Of a DNA stretch of 15,981 nt, positions 1 through 7,099 are shown piece by piece. Where the stretch lies: the NCBI GenBank assembly GCA_900544455.1, contig UQVJ01000035.1:1-15981 (forward strand), in the 5' to 3' direction. Positions within the stretch are counted from its first letter, which is position 1, and each line of letters opens with the position of its first letter. Position numbers and translations under genes: made by a program. This DNA is from an uncultured Eggerthella sp. GTDB lineage: Bacteria > Actinomycetota > Coriobacteriia > Coriobacteriales > Eggerthellaceae. Below the pieces are notes generated by a model. That model was not told the DNA's origin. It was given only the letters and a program-made list of their open reading frames with translations, and did no database searches.

Positions 1-33
1 GGAAAGATCGTCGATTTTCAGAAGCTCCTTCAT
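1..33 (-). CDS. phnL: PhnL, N-terminal 11 residues only (cut by window edge)
   Basis: An ATG at 33 on the minus strand opens a frame reading MKELLKIDDLS up to the window edge. It sits 8 bases after the phnM stop and is preceded by an AGGGG Shine-Dalgarno motif 5 bases upstream. The opening resembles the first beta strand of an ABC-type ATPase (LLKIDDLSK-like). PhnL is the ABC-type subunit that acts with PhnG, H and I in forming the ribose-1-phosphonate triphosphate, and it is the expected remaining core gene here. Only 11 residues are visible, so the name rests mainly on operon context. Another ABC protein cannot be excluded. Confidence 0.55.
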   Translation of the reverse strand, partial: MKELLKIDDLS

Positions 34-41
34 GGCAGCCC

Positions 42-1334
42 CTAACGATCGTAGCCGTGGGGCTGATCGGGGTAATGCGAACGGTACACTGAATTGCCGC
101 CTACGAAAGCGCGCGTAACAACCGGCGTGGTGGTTTGTACGTCGGGCGCGCACCCGATTTCGCGCACCAGCAGAATGTCCGCACGCTTGCCAACCGTAAG
201 CGTGCCAACTTCGGAATAGATGCCCACCGCCTTGGCAGGATTAGCCGTCACCAACGCAAACGCTTCGGGAAGAGGCATCGCGCATTCGCGATGAAGGATA
301 AACACTGCATCGATAAGGGCCGCTGGATAGTAATCGCTGCACAACATGGTAATTACGCGCTGAGTCACGCCTTCACGCGCCGAAAGGTTGCCCGCATGGC
401 TATGTCCCATCATCACATTCGGGGCGCCCGCCAAGGTGAACATGCCTCGCTCATGTGCATCGCGCGCCGTTTCCATATCAACGGGAAACTCGGAAATTGA
501 AGCACCCAATGCGCCCATGTAATCGAGCTTTTCCTTTGAATCGTCATCATGTGAAGCAAGAGAAATCCCCTGTTCACGGGCAAGCTCTGCAAGCTCGCTC
601 AGCTGCTCGGGGCCAATCTTGTCGGCAGCTTGCTGCTCCTCAACGATGGCGGCAACCTCTTCATCGGAAATGCCGTCACGGTACCCCTTGATGGTGTCGC
701 TGAATACCAGCAAATCACGATACTGACCCTGGCCCGGCGTATGATCCATAAACGAGATCAAATCCACCTTGCCGTCCTGCAGGTAGTTATACACTTCGTC
801 CACACGGTCGACGGAATCAAGCTCCAAACGCAGATGGAAACGATGGCGAATTAGATGGTCGTGCTCTTCGCTTTCACGCATATCCGAAATGCTTTCGGCA
901 AGCTTGCTCACATTCTCGAAATTGCGAATAGGCTTGTGGTCGAAAATCTTAGCCCCATACACCGAAAGCGAATGGTAGATCGTGGTTACGCCATGGGAAA
1001 CCAGCTCGCGGTCAACCTTGTACAGCGAAGTTGGCAGGTCCATAACAACGCTCGGTCGCGGCGATGCCACCGACTCGATGTAATCGGAATGAACGTCGAT
1101 CATGCCCGGCGCCACATACGCACCACGCGCATCAACCACAGGGAAACCGGTTTCCCTGTCAACCACCATGCCCGACGTGCTCTCGTCAAGCTGCGCATCG
1201 ACCGTGCGAGCATTGGCAAGCGTCGGCGCAATGCGCACAATGGTTCCATCTTCAACAACGATGTCGTGATTGGGCAGAATCGCATCTTCGGCAACCACGT
1301 TGCCTCCGCGAATCACAAGCGAATTTGCTTCCAT
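42..1334 (-). CDS. phnM: PhnM, alpha-D-ribose 1-methylphosphonate 5-triphosphate diphosphatase
   Basis: PhnM is an amidohydrolase-fold enzyme that removes pyrophosphate from ribose 1-methylphosphonate 5-triphosphate, producing the PhnJ substrate in the cytoplasm. The 430-residue protein has the family pattern: an N-terminal beta domain, a metal-site strand GMIDVHSDYIE (about 78-87, His82), FMDHTPGQGQ (195-204), LASHDDD (259-265), APNVMMGHSHAGN, LCSDYYPAALIDA and the closing ANPAKAVGI...GKRADILLV segment. It is about 50 residues longer than the E. coli enzyme as I recall it, mainly from an insertion in the N-terminal region (about residues 40-68) and a longer C-terminus. The start at 1334 follows AAGGAG 10 bases upstream. 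It lies between phnK (75-base gap) and phnL (8-base gap), whereas in E. coli phnL precedes phnM. Confidence 0.95.
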   Translation of the reverse strand: MEANSLVIRGGNVVAEDAILPNHDIVVEDGTIVRIAPTLANARTVDAQLDESTSGMVVDRETGFPVVDARGAYVAPGMIDVHSDYIESVASPRPSVVMDLPTSLYKVDRELVSHGVTTIYHSLSVYGAKIFDHKPIRNFENVSKLAESISDMRESEEHDHLIRHRFHLRLELDSVDRVDEVYNYLQDGKVDLISFMDHTPGQGQYRDLLVFSDTIKGYRDGISDEEVAAIVEEQQAADKIGPEQLSELAELAREQGISLASHDDDSKEKLDYMGALGASISEFPVDMETARDAHERGMFTLAGAPNVMMGHSHAGNLSAREGVTQRVITMLCSDYYPAALIDAVFILHRECAMPLPEAFALVTANPAKAVGIYSEVGTLTVGKRADILLVREIGCAPDVQTTTPVVTRAFVGGNSVYRSHYPDQPHGYDR

Positions 1335-1372
1335 AAATGCATTTCTCCTTGCATTGGGTTATCAATCTATGC

Positions 1373-1408
1373 GGCGCTCGAAAAAGCGCCACTGGGCGAA
1401 GGTGCCCA
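1373..1408 (-). other. Two tandem hairpins in the phnK-phnM gap
   Basis: Two perfect inverted repeats lie back to back directly after the phnK stop. Nearest the stop is TGGGC/GCCCA (1393-1408, 6-base loop). Next is GGCGCT/AGCGCC (1373-1390, 6-base loop). On the minus-strand RNA the second loop contains U residues, but no clear U tract follows, so a full terminator is doubtful. Likely roles are partial termination or mRNA end protection and processing inside the operon. This is the only sizeable gap between phn genes in the window. Confidence 0.5.
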
Positions 1409-1409
1409 T

Positions 1410-2261
1410 TTACAGCAGCGAATACACCAGCTGCTGAGTGTAGGAATGCTGAGGATCTTCCAGAACCTGATCGGTAAGACCATGCTCCACAACCTGCCCG
1501 TTCAGCATCACGAACGTGCGATCGGCCAGCATGCGAATAACGCCCAGATCGTGGCTTACCACCAGCATACTTACGCCGAAATCGCGCTTGATCTGCAGAA
1601 TCAAGTCAAGAACACTGGCCTGCACGGAAAGGTCTAGGCCCGTGGTAACTTCATCCAAAAGCAGCACGGGAGGATTGTTCGAAAGTGCCTTGGCAATCTG
1701 AACGCGCTGCTGCATGCCGCCGGAAAACGTTGCCGGGGCATCCCCTGCGCGTGAAAGAGGGATGTTCACCTTCCCTAAAAGCTCATTGCCACGAGCACGC
1801 ATCGACTCCACGTTGCGATTGCCGGCGGCAATCATCTGCTCGGCAATATTCGAAAGGGAGGAAAAGTTCATTCGCAAGCCCAAATACGGGTTCTGATACA
1901 CCATGCCCAGCACCGTGTTGCGCACCTTGCGCTTCTGCTGCGAGGAAAGCTCCAGCAAATTCGCCTTGCCGTTATCGTAGGCAACAGCGCGCACTGTGCC
2001 TGCAGTGGCAACCTGGTCGAAGTACAGGCACTGCATAAAAGTGGATTTGCCGCTACCCGACTCACCCACGATTCCCACGATTTCACCGGGATACAAATCC
2101 AAGCTTACATCGCGAACCGCATGCACGGTCTTGCACTTCGGGCAGATGTTGCGCTCCAACTCGCCACCGCCCAAACAATAGTCGCAGCCTTCTCCAAAGC
2201 GCTTTGACACATGGCGCACCTGCAAGCAGGGCCCTTCATCCACAACGAGCACCTTATTCAT
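1410..2261 (-). CDS. phnK: PhnK, C-P lyase ABC-type ATPase subunit
   Basis: PhnK is an ABC-type ATPase that binds the PhnGHIJ core complex. It is not a transporter. The 283-residue protein has Walker A GESGSGKST (66-74), a Q-loop VYQNPYLGLR, the signature FSGGMQQR, Walker B VLLLDEVTTGLD and a switch histidine in VVSHDLG, plus the QhSYTQQLVYSLL-type tail typical of PhnK. I chose the start at 2261 because GAGGAGGGG lies just upstream and the 29 further upstream codons overlap phnJ with no family similarity. It overlaps the end of phnJ by 8 bases. The region before Walker A carries CX2C-X10-CX2C (Cys26, 29, 40, 43), a zinc-ribbon-like insertion absent from the E. coli protein as I recall it. Confidence 0.95.
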   Translation of the reverse strand: MNKVLVVDEGPCLQVRHVSKRFGEGCDYCLGGGELERNICPKCKTVHAVRDVSLDLYPGEIVGIVGESGSGKSTFMQCLYFDQVATAGTVRAVAYDNGKANLLELSSQQKRKVRNTVLGMVYQNPYLGLRMNFSSLSNIAEQMIAAGNRNVESMRARGNELLGKVNIPLSRAGDAPATFSGGMQQRVQIAKALSNNPPVLLLDEVTTGLDLSVQASVLDLILQIKRDFGVSMLVVSHDLGVIRMLADRTFVMLNGQVVEHGLTDQVLEDPQHSYTQQLVYSLL

Positions 2262-3099
2262 TGCGCCCCTCCTCTCGCCTTTGTTGGCAGTACGCCGTGT
2301 CGTTGCATTGGTAATAGGTTTCGCCCGTTTCCTCGTCCACCAATTCATCTAGGTATGCATCGGCGGCACCGCACAAGCGACAGCTCTTCCCCTCAAAGCT
2401 CTCTACCGAAAAGGGGTAATCTTCGAAATCGAGCGGATGAACATGGGTAAAGGGTGGGACGGCGTAGATTTTCTTTTCGCGACCCGCGCCCAAAAGCGTC
2501 AGGTTCTGAGCCATATCGAGCCTCATCGTGTCGAAGCGGGGTATGGGCGAAGGAGCCATTACGTAGCGCCCTTCCACCAAACACGGGTGGTCTGCGTTGG
2601 TAACGGTATGGCCGTAGCGCACAATCTGGTCGAACAGCCCCAGCCACGCCCCGGTGTAGTCCGCTTCGGCGTGGAGTACACGCGTTTTTGCCTCACTTGG
2701 CTCGAAATTTCGCAGGGGCTCGGGCATCGGAACCTGCAGAACAAGTATCTGATCCGCCGAAAGAGGCTGTTCCGGAATGCGATGACGCGATTGTATAAGG
2801 CTTGCACACTGCGTTTTCTCAGTCACTTCGACGTCGGTGGTTTCGGCAACGAGCTTCTTGATGTTCACGGCATTCACGCTGTCGTCGGCGCCCTGGTCAA
2901 TCACCTTCAGCACGTCGTTCTGGCCAATAAGCGCCAACGTTACTTGCAAGCCGCCCGTGCCCCAGCCTCGGCCAATGGGCATCTCGCGCGAAGCGAAGGG
3001 GATCTGATGGCCCGGAATGGAAACGCCTTTGATAATGGCGCGGCGAATCTCGCGCTTCGAAGCCTCGTCGAAAAAAGCAAAATTATAGAGCTGGCGCAT
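2254..3099 (-). CDS. phnJ: PhnJ, radical-SAM carbon-phosphorus lyase
   Basis: PhnJ cleaves the C-P bond of ribose 1-methylphosphonate 5-phosphate, giving methane (or another alkane) and a cyclic ribose phosphate. It is the catalytic subunit of the C-P lyase core. The 281-residue protein keeps all key residues with the same spacing as E. coli PhnJ: IPGHQ with Gly30 (equivalent to Gly32, the glycyl radical site), Cys240, Cys243 and Cys265 (the three iron-sulfur ligands, CX2C-X21-C) and Cys271 (equivalent to catalytic Cys272). Other conserved stretches are REMPIGRGWGTGG, DVLKVIDQGADD, FQVP/LQVPMPEPLR and GAGREKKIYAVPPFT. Its ATG shares one base with the phnI stop (TAATG), so translation is probably coupled. 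The enzyme should be functional. Confidence 0.97.
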   Translation of the reverse strand: MRQLYNFAFFDEASKREIRRAIIKGVSIPGHQIPFASREMPIGRGWGTGGLQVTLALIGQNDVLKVIDQGADDSVNAVNIKKLVAETTDVEVTEKTQCASLIQSRHRIPEQPLSADQILVLQVPMPEPLRNFEPSEAKTRVLHAEADYTGAWLGLFDQIVRYGHTVTNADHPCLVEGRYVMAPSPIPRFDTMRLDMAQNLTLLGAGREKKIYAVPPFTHVHPLDFEDYPFSVESFEGKSCRLCGAADAYLDELVDEETGETYYQCNDTAYCQQRREEGRNE

Positions 3100-4241
3100 T
3101 ACCGCTCATCTCCCTTCACCGTGGAGCGCACGCTGGAAAGCTTCGATTGGAAGGTTACGTAGTGCGGGAGCTTTAAGTGGGAAACAAAGCCAGTAGCCTC
3201 AACGCCGTCCACGTGGTACAGGACGAATTCCTCATCCTGCGTTGGATAGCGCTTGTCGCCTTGCTCAAGGCAGAAATCAAGCACACTCATCGCGATCGCC
3301 TTGGTCTCTTGACGCCCCATCACCATGCCGTAGCCCACCTTGAAGCCCATCTGCGACCTGCCTTCCCTAGAGCGGTCCACCGCAAATACGCTTTCCACTT
3401 CCGTCACGGGAATGCCGCCCAAATAGTAGGCATCACCTTCGTCGGATCCATCAGCCAGAGGGTGGTCAACCAACACCTCAACCGAGCCAGATCGCAATTC
3501 ACCTACTGTAGGATGCGAGGGACCAAAACCCCTGATGGCTGCATAGCCTAAAGTGGTTACACCCTGGGTCATGCCGCGGGCAAGCGTCTGCAAACGCGCA
3601 GATCGCGGCGCAGGAAATACCAACGGCTCCATGGTTACATCAACAGGAGCATCATTGTTTTCGGTGTACCCGTCGATCAAGCCTTCTTTGCGAAGATAAT
3701 CCAGAACCTTCGGCATATGCTTCAGCTTCGCCGCAGCAGCGCGATGCTCCTCGCGTTCCTCTTCACTGAGCGCCGCCCATTCCGTATCCAGCTCATCGTC
3801 ATAAGCACAGCGCACCTTCGCCGCATCTTCGTCGGTCTCGTGCTCCAAACCGATGCGAATCAAGCGGTGGGAGTAATCGCGCGTTGCCCCCAGTAGCTGA
3901 CCTCCAAGAATATCCTTGAAAGCCGCCGAGACACGACGCTCAACCGCCATGTTCTCGCCCTTGATCTCGCGCGAGACATACGGGCGCTCAAGCGTCGAGC
4001 GAAACGCGCGCAGCAGAAACACCGCCTCTTCGGGTGAGCCCTGCGCCTGCTTCAATGCCACGGCGGCAAGACGAGGCGCGTAGAGAGAGGCTTCGCCCAT
4101 TACCTGTTCCACCAGACCAGGAAACGAATCTTCCACCGCATCGACGGAAACGCTGTTCAAACCTTCAACGCGCTCGCGCTCAAGGAGCTTAAGGCTCTCC
4201 TCGATGGCAAGGCCGCCGCCACGTACCGCAACGTATCCCAT
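3099..4241 (-). CDS. phnI: PhnI, C-P lyase core subunit (phosphonate-ribose transfer)
   Basis: PhnI, with PhnG, PhnH and PhnL, exchanges the adenine of MgATP for methylphosphonate to form the C1-linked ribose triphosphate, and it contacts PhnJ in the core complex. The 380-residue protein is slightly longer than E. coli PhnI (about 354). Conserved stretches include the start MGYVAVRGGGLAIEES, ALKQAQGSPEEAVFLLRAFRSTL, DILGGQLLGATRDYSHRL, YAAIRGFGPSHPTVGELRSG and GFVSHLKLPHYVTFQ, which contains His355 and His360, matching the zinc-binding histidine pair of the E. coli protein. A Glu-rich middle section (about residues 155-185) is variable. The start overlaps the phnH stop as TAATG and the end overlaps phnJ in the same way. 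Confidence 0.96.
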   Translation of the reverse strand: MGYVAVRGGGLAIEESLKLLERERVEGLNSVSVDAVEDSFPGLVEQVMGEASLYAPRLAAVALKQAQGSPEEAVFLLRAFRSTLERPYVSREIKGENMAVERRVSAAFKDILGGQLLGATRDYSHRLIRIGLEHETDEDAAKVRCAYDDELDTEWAALSEEEREEHRAAAAKLKHMPKVLDYLRKEGLIDGYTENNDAPVDVTMEPLVFPAPRSARLQTLARGMTQGVTTLGYAAIRGFGPSHPTVGELRSGSVEVLVDHPLADGSDEGDAYYLGGIPVTEVESVFAVDRSREGRSQMGFKVGYGMVMGRQETKAIAMSVLDFCLEQGDKRYPTQDEEFVLYHVDGVEATGFVSHLKLPHYVTFQSKLSSVRSTVKGDER

Positions 4242-4876
4242 TACGCCACCTCCCCTTCGCTTCCGCCCAAGCAGGCAAACGTATTTTCGATGCGGGTAGT
4301 GCGAGGAAGTGCCGCCACGTTGCCATCGTCGTCAACAAGCAAGACCTCGATGCCGCAGGGGTACTCGTCTGCTCGCTCCGCGCGAGCGTGCGCCCATTCC
4401 GCTTGGCTTACATACAGTTCGGCGGTCTTTTCGATGCCAGGTCCCGAAAGACCCAAGCGCGTTAAACCCTTGGCGGGAACTGCAGAAATGGAATCGACCA
4501 GCAAAACAACTGTGGCACCCTTTTCCGGCTCTTCAAGCGTGCCTGGCTTTGCCTGGGCAATCGCCTCAGCATGAACCGCATCGCTTGCCACAGGAACCAA
4601 CACGAAATCAGCCTCTTGCGCTTGTGCCTGCTTTGCATGGGTTTGCACGGTCAGCCAGCAGGAAACATCGTGCGATGCGGCCCCAACCGCGCAAAAGGTC
4701 ACCGCCTGGTCAACAAAGAGACGGACCGCTGTTTCAAAGCAGCCCAGCACTGGCGTAGTTTCGCCGCTTTTCGGAAAAGCATCAATCTGCCCAATGGTGC
4801 CAGGACGAGCAAAAGCTTCCAGCACCTGCCGAAACGCACGCTGAGCCACATGGGTTTCTACGTTATTCACAATCAT
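4241..4876 (-). CDS. phnH: PhnH, C-P lyase core subunit
   Basis: PhnH is the dimeric PLP-transferase-like-fold subunit (no known cofactor) of the PhnGHIJ core. This 211-residue protein begins MIVNNVETHVAQRAFRQVLE and continues AFARPGTIGQI, the usual PhnH opening (FR..L.A.s.PG.i). Later it shows LLVDSISAVPAKGLTRLGLSGPGIE and a C-terminal PCGIEVLLVDDDGNVAALPRTTRI stretch typical of the family (SLP.G.DliL). The frame is open for 80 codons upstream, but those overlap phnG and look unrelated. The ATG at 4876, two bases after the phnG stop and with GGAAG upstream, is the sensible start. It ends overlapping phnI. Confidence 0.94.
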   Translation of the reverse strand: MIVNNVETHVAQRAFRQVLEAFARPGTIGQIDAFPKSGETTPVLGCFETAVRLFVDQAVTFCAVGAASHDVSCWLTVQTHAKQAQAQEADFVLVPVASDAVHAEAIAQAKPGTLEEPEKGATVVLLVDSISAVPAKGLTRLGLSGPGIEKTAELYVSQAEWAHARAERADEYPCGIEVLLVDDDGNVAALPRTTRIENTFACLGGSEGEVA

Positions 4877-4878
4877 TC

Positions 4879-5307
4879 TTAAACTTCCATCGTCGAAAAA
4901 TCTACCTGGGTACGTAGCAACGCCTCCGCGTGCTTTCGTTCCGCTTCGGCCAAACACTGCCGCTCTTCCTCGAGCGTCTCTTCCCAGGCCAGCAGTAAAA
5001 TCTCGTTGCCGCCTGCGGCATACACCGCATCGACAATCGCCAAATCGCGGGCTTTCTTGCGGTCCTCTCCCAGCACCATGCCGTAACCATGAGCGCCACC
5101 GATGCGAACTGCGCACGAGGTCATGAGCGCTTCACCCAGATAGAACAGGCTGCGCTGAGCGCCTTCGCGCACCTTCAGCATCACCAGCTCCTCTGTGGGC
5201 TCTTTCACCATCGCAACGGCGTAAAGCTGTTCCGCTTCGCACGCCATACGGGAAAGAACCTTGCGATTGCCTTCCACCAAAACGCGTGTACGTTCTTTTC
5301 TGTTCAT
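4879..5307 (-). CDS. phnG: PhnG, C-P lyase core subunit
   Basis: PhnG is the small subunit that pairs with PhnI in the C-P lyase core and helps form the ribose phosphonate triphosphate from ATP. The protein has 142 residues, close to the family length of about 150. Recognisable stretches are NRKVLSRMACEAE near the N-terminus, LVMLKVREGAQRSLFYLGEALMTSCAVRIGGAHGYGMVLGEDR in the middle and ARDLAIVDAVYAAG. The start at 5307 has GGAGAAAAG directly upstream and lies 8 bases after phnE2, linking the transport and catalytic halves of the operon. It is followed 2 bases later by phnH. Confidence 0.94.
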   Translation of the reverse strand: MNRKERTRVLVEGNRKVLSRMACEAEQLYAVAMVKEPTEELVMLKVREGAQRSLFYLGEALMTSCAVRIGGAHGYGMVLGEDRKKARDLAIVDAVYAAGGNEILLLAWEETLEEERQCLAEAERKHAEALLRTQVDFSTMEV

Positions 5308-5315
5308 CTTTTCTC

Positions 5316-6224
5316 CTAGTTCTGCACGATGAAGCGCTTGCGCAATTGAGTCGAAAGAAGCTCCAGCGCAACGGCCACCGCGAAGCAGAAGTACACGATT
5401 AGGCCCACTTCATGAATGTCGTAATAGAAGCCACCCGCCAAAAACAGCTGATAGCCAATGCCACCCGCACCCGCAACGGCGCCCACGGCAACAGCGTTGA
5501 CAAAGTTGATTTCGAAGCGGATGAATGTCCAGGAAAGAATCTCGGACAACTTTTCGGGTACAACGGCGGAAAACACCACCTGCCACCATGAAGCGCCCGA
5601 AGCGCGCAAGGCTTCCACTACGCCGGGGTCAACCTCTTCAAAGCTTTCTGAATAAGCCTTGGTCAGGTACGCAATGCCGTGGAACAAGAAGCCCGCCACC
5701 GCCGCTTCTGGCCCCAAGCCGATAGCAACCGTGAAGATGAGCACCCATAAGATGGTGGGGACGGCGCGGAACAGCGACATAACTGCTTTGATGGCATTCG
5801 AAGCGGTGCGATTCGACAAGTTCATGGCAGCGCAAAGCCCTAAAACGAAAGCGATAACCGCACCCAGCACCGTGGTAAGCGTTGCAAGCGCCAATGAAAC
5901 GAAGAGGCCGTCCACCAAATCGACAAGGGTGAAATGCCCGCCGAACCCTGGCTGCGTAAGCATGGTTGCAAAGTCGTCCAGAGCATTTGCCGTCGCATCC
6001 AAAAGTGGCGTGTCGCCGTAATCCATCAGCACGAAGGTCAGCACCGTTATCGCAGCCAACACGCCCAGCGTTGCCCCAAGCACCGCATTCGACTTGTTCA
6101 TGCAGCGCGTTTTGATCTTGCCGGTTCGAGAAACGCGCGCTCCAGCGCAAGCTGCGCCTTCGCAAACTGCGCCCTGTTGAACTACAGGCCGGCAAGCCGC
6201 ACTTTCTTCAGCAAATTGCCTCAT
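5316..6224 (-). CDS. phnE: PhnE-type phosphonate ABC transporter permease (second copy)
   Basis: This is the second integral membrane subunit of the phosphonate importer, predicted to pair with the preceding permease as a heterodimer. Several hydrophobic segments are visible (about residues 47-67, 107-133, 155-182, 242-263 and 272-290). An EAA-type coupling loop, EALRASGASWWQVVFSAVVP, lies at 204-223. I chose the 6224 start because its ATG overlaps the upstream stop as ATGA and a full AAGGAGG lies 9 bases before it. A shorter start at Met42 is possible but has no comparable SD. The first ~41 residues are a cytoplasmic-looking tail with four cysteines (11, 21, 26, 41), which is unusual. The second half of the protein carries the family signal. 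Confidence 0.92.
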   Translation of the reverse strand: MRQFAEESAACRPVVQQGAVCEGAACAGARVSRTGKIKTRCMNKSNAVLGATLGVLAAITVLTFVLMDYGDTPLLDATANALDDFATMLTQPGFGGHFTLVDLVDGLFVSLALATLTTVLGAVIAFVLGLCAAMNLSNRTASNAIKAVMSLFRAVPTILWVLIFTVAIGLGPEAAVAGFLFHGIAYLTKAYSESFEEVDPGVVEALRASGASWWQVVFSAVVPEKLSEILSWTFIRFEINFVNAVAVGAVAGAGGIGYQLFLAGGFYYDIHEVGLIVYFCFAVAVALELLSTQLRKRFIVQN

Positions 6225-7099
6225 AGGATGCGCCTCCTTACATAATTGGAAACGCTTTCACAGCAGATAACCACCACCACGATCAGCAGAATTACCAGCC
6301 CCGCCACGTCATAGCGGAAGCTCTTGTAAAACAAGTTGAATACGAATCCGATGCCTGTGCCGGTAAGGATGCCCACCAACGTGGCGTCGCGAATGTTGGT
6401 CTCCACCATGTACAGCGCCCAGCTCACCACCGAAGTGATCGAAAGGGGAATTACCCCCTGCGCCACAATCTGCAAATAGCTCGCACCCGTGGCTCGGAGC
6501 GCCTCAATGGTGCCCGAGCTTATTTCGTCGATGCTTTCCAAAAAGCAGCGGGTTAGATAGCCGAAGCTGCCCAGGAACAGCGCCAGAAAACCGGTGAACT
6601 CGCTTTGATGAAACGAAAACAAAAGGATAAACGCCCAGGCAACAACGGGAATATTGCGAAATAGCGACGCAACGCCGCGCGCCAAAACCTGCGCCACGCC
6701 ACCGAGCCCCACCGAACGCGATCCAAGCACTGCAACCACATAGGCCAACAGCGCCGCCGTAGTGCTGGCAGCAATCGAGTCGAGCACCGTGGAAAGAAGC
6801 GCAGGCATAATCTGCGGCAATTTTTCAAGCGATGCGGCACTCGGCAAAAAGTTCACTGCCATCCAAGCAAGGCCACCAGGGATATCGGATGCCGCTTCCA
6901 TGAAGTCGAAATCAACATACGCACCGGAAAGCGCGTTGATGGCAAGAAAGCCCGCTACCAACCCCACGATGCACAGCGTCCGCTTCCGGAAGAACCAACG
7001 AGCGGTATGGACCTCTGCCGCTGCTCGGGTTTCGTTGCCGGCGAAAGCAACCAAGCGGCCTTCGCCGGAAGCTGCCGCCTTAGCAAACTCGACGGTCAT
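6221..7099 (-). CDS. phnE: PhnE-type phosphonate ABC transporter permease (first copy)
   Basis: This is an integral membrane subunit of the phosphonate/phosphite importer. The 292-residue protein has an N-terminal tail of about 38 residues, a first membrane span near 42-60, further spans near 102-126, 150-165, 167-183, 243-257 and 264-280, and the coupling loop EALRATGASYLQIVAQGVIP at 199-218 that contacts PhnC. The paralogous permease follows immediately with a 4-base overlap. The two differ clearly in sequence, so this is a standing two-permease system rather than a recent duplication. The start overlaps the phnC stop as ATGA, and GAGGTGG in the end of phnC can serve as SD. Confidence 0.93.
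   Translation of the reverse strand: MTVEFAKAAASGEGRLVAFAGNETRAAAEVHTARWFFRKRTLCIVGLVAGFLAINALSGAYVDFDFMEAASDIPGGLAWMAVNFLPSAASLEKLPQIMPALLSTVLDSIAASTTAALLAYVVAVLGSRSVGLGGVAQVLARGVASLFRNIPVVAWAFILLFSFHQSEFTGFLALFLGSFGYLTRCFLESIDEISSGTIEALRATGASYLQIVAQGVIPLSITSVVSWALYMVETNIRDATLVGILTGTGIGFVFNLFYKSFRYDVAGLVILLIVVVVICCESVSNYVRRRIL

Noticed and set aside
855..1637. 260-codon plus-strand frame opposite phnM/phnK
   Set aside because: It crosses two well-supported minus-strand genes and their spacer; its peptide looks like random His/Asn-rich shadow translation.
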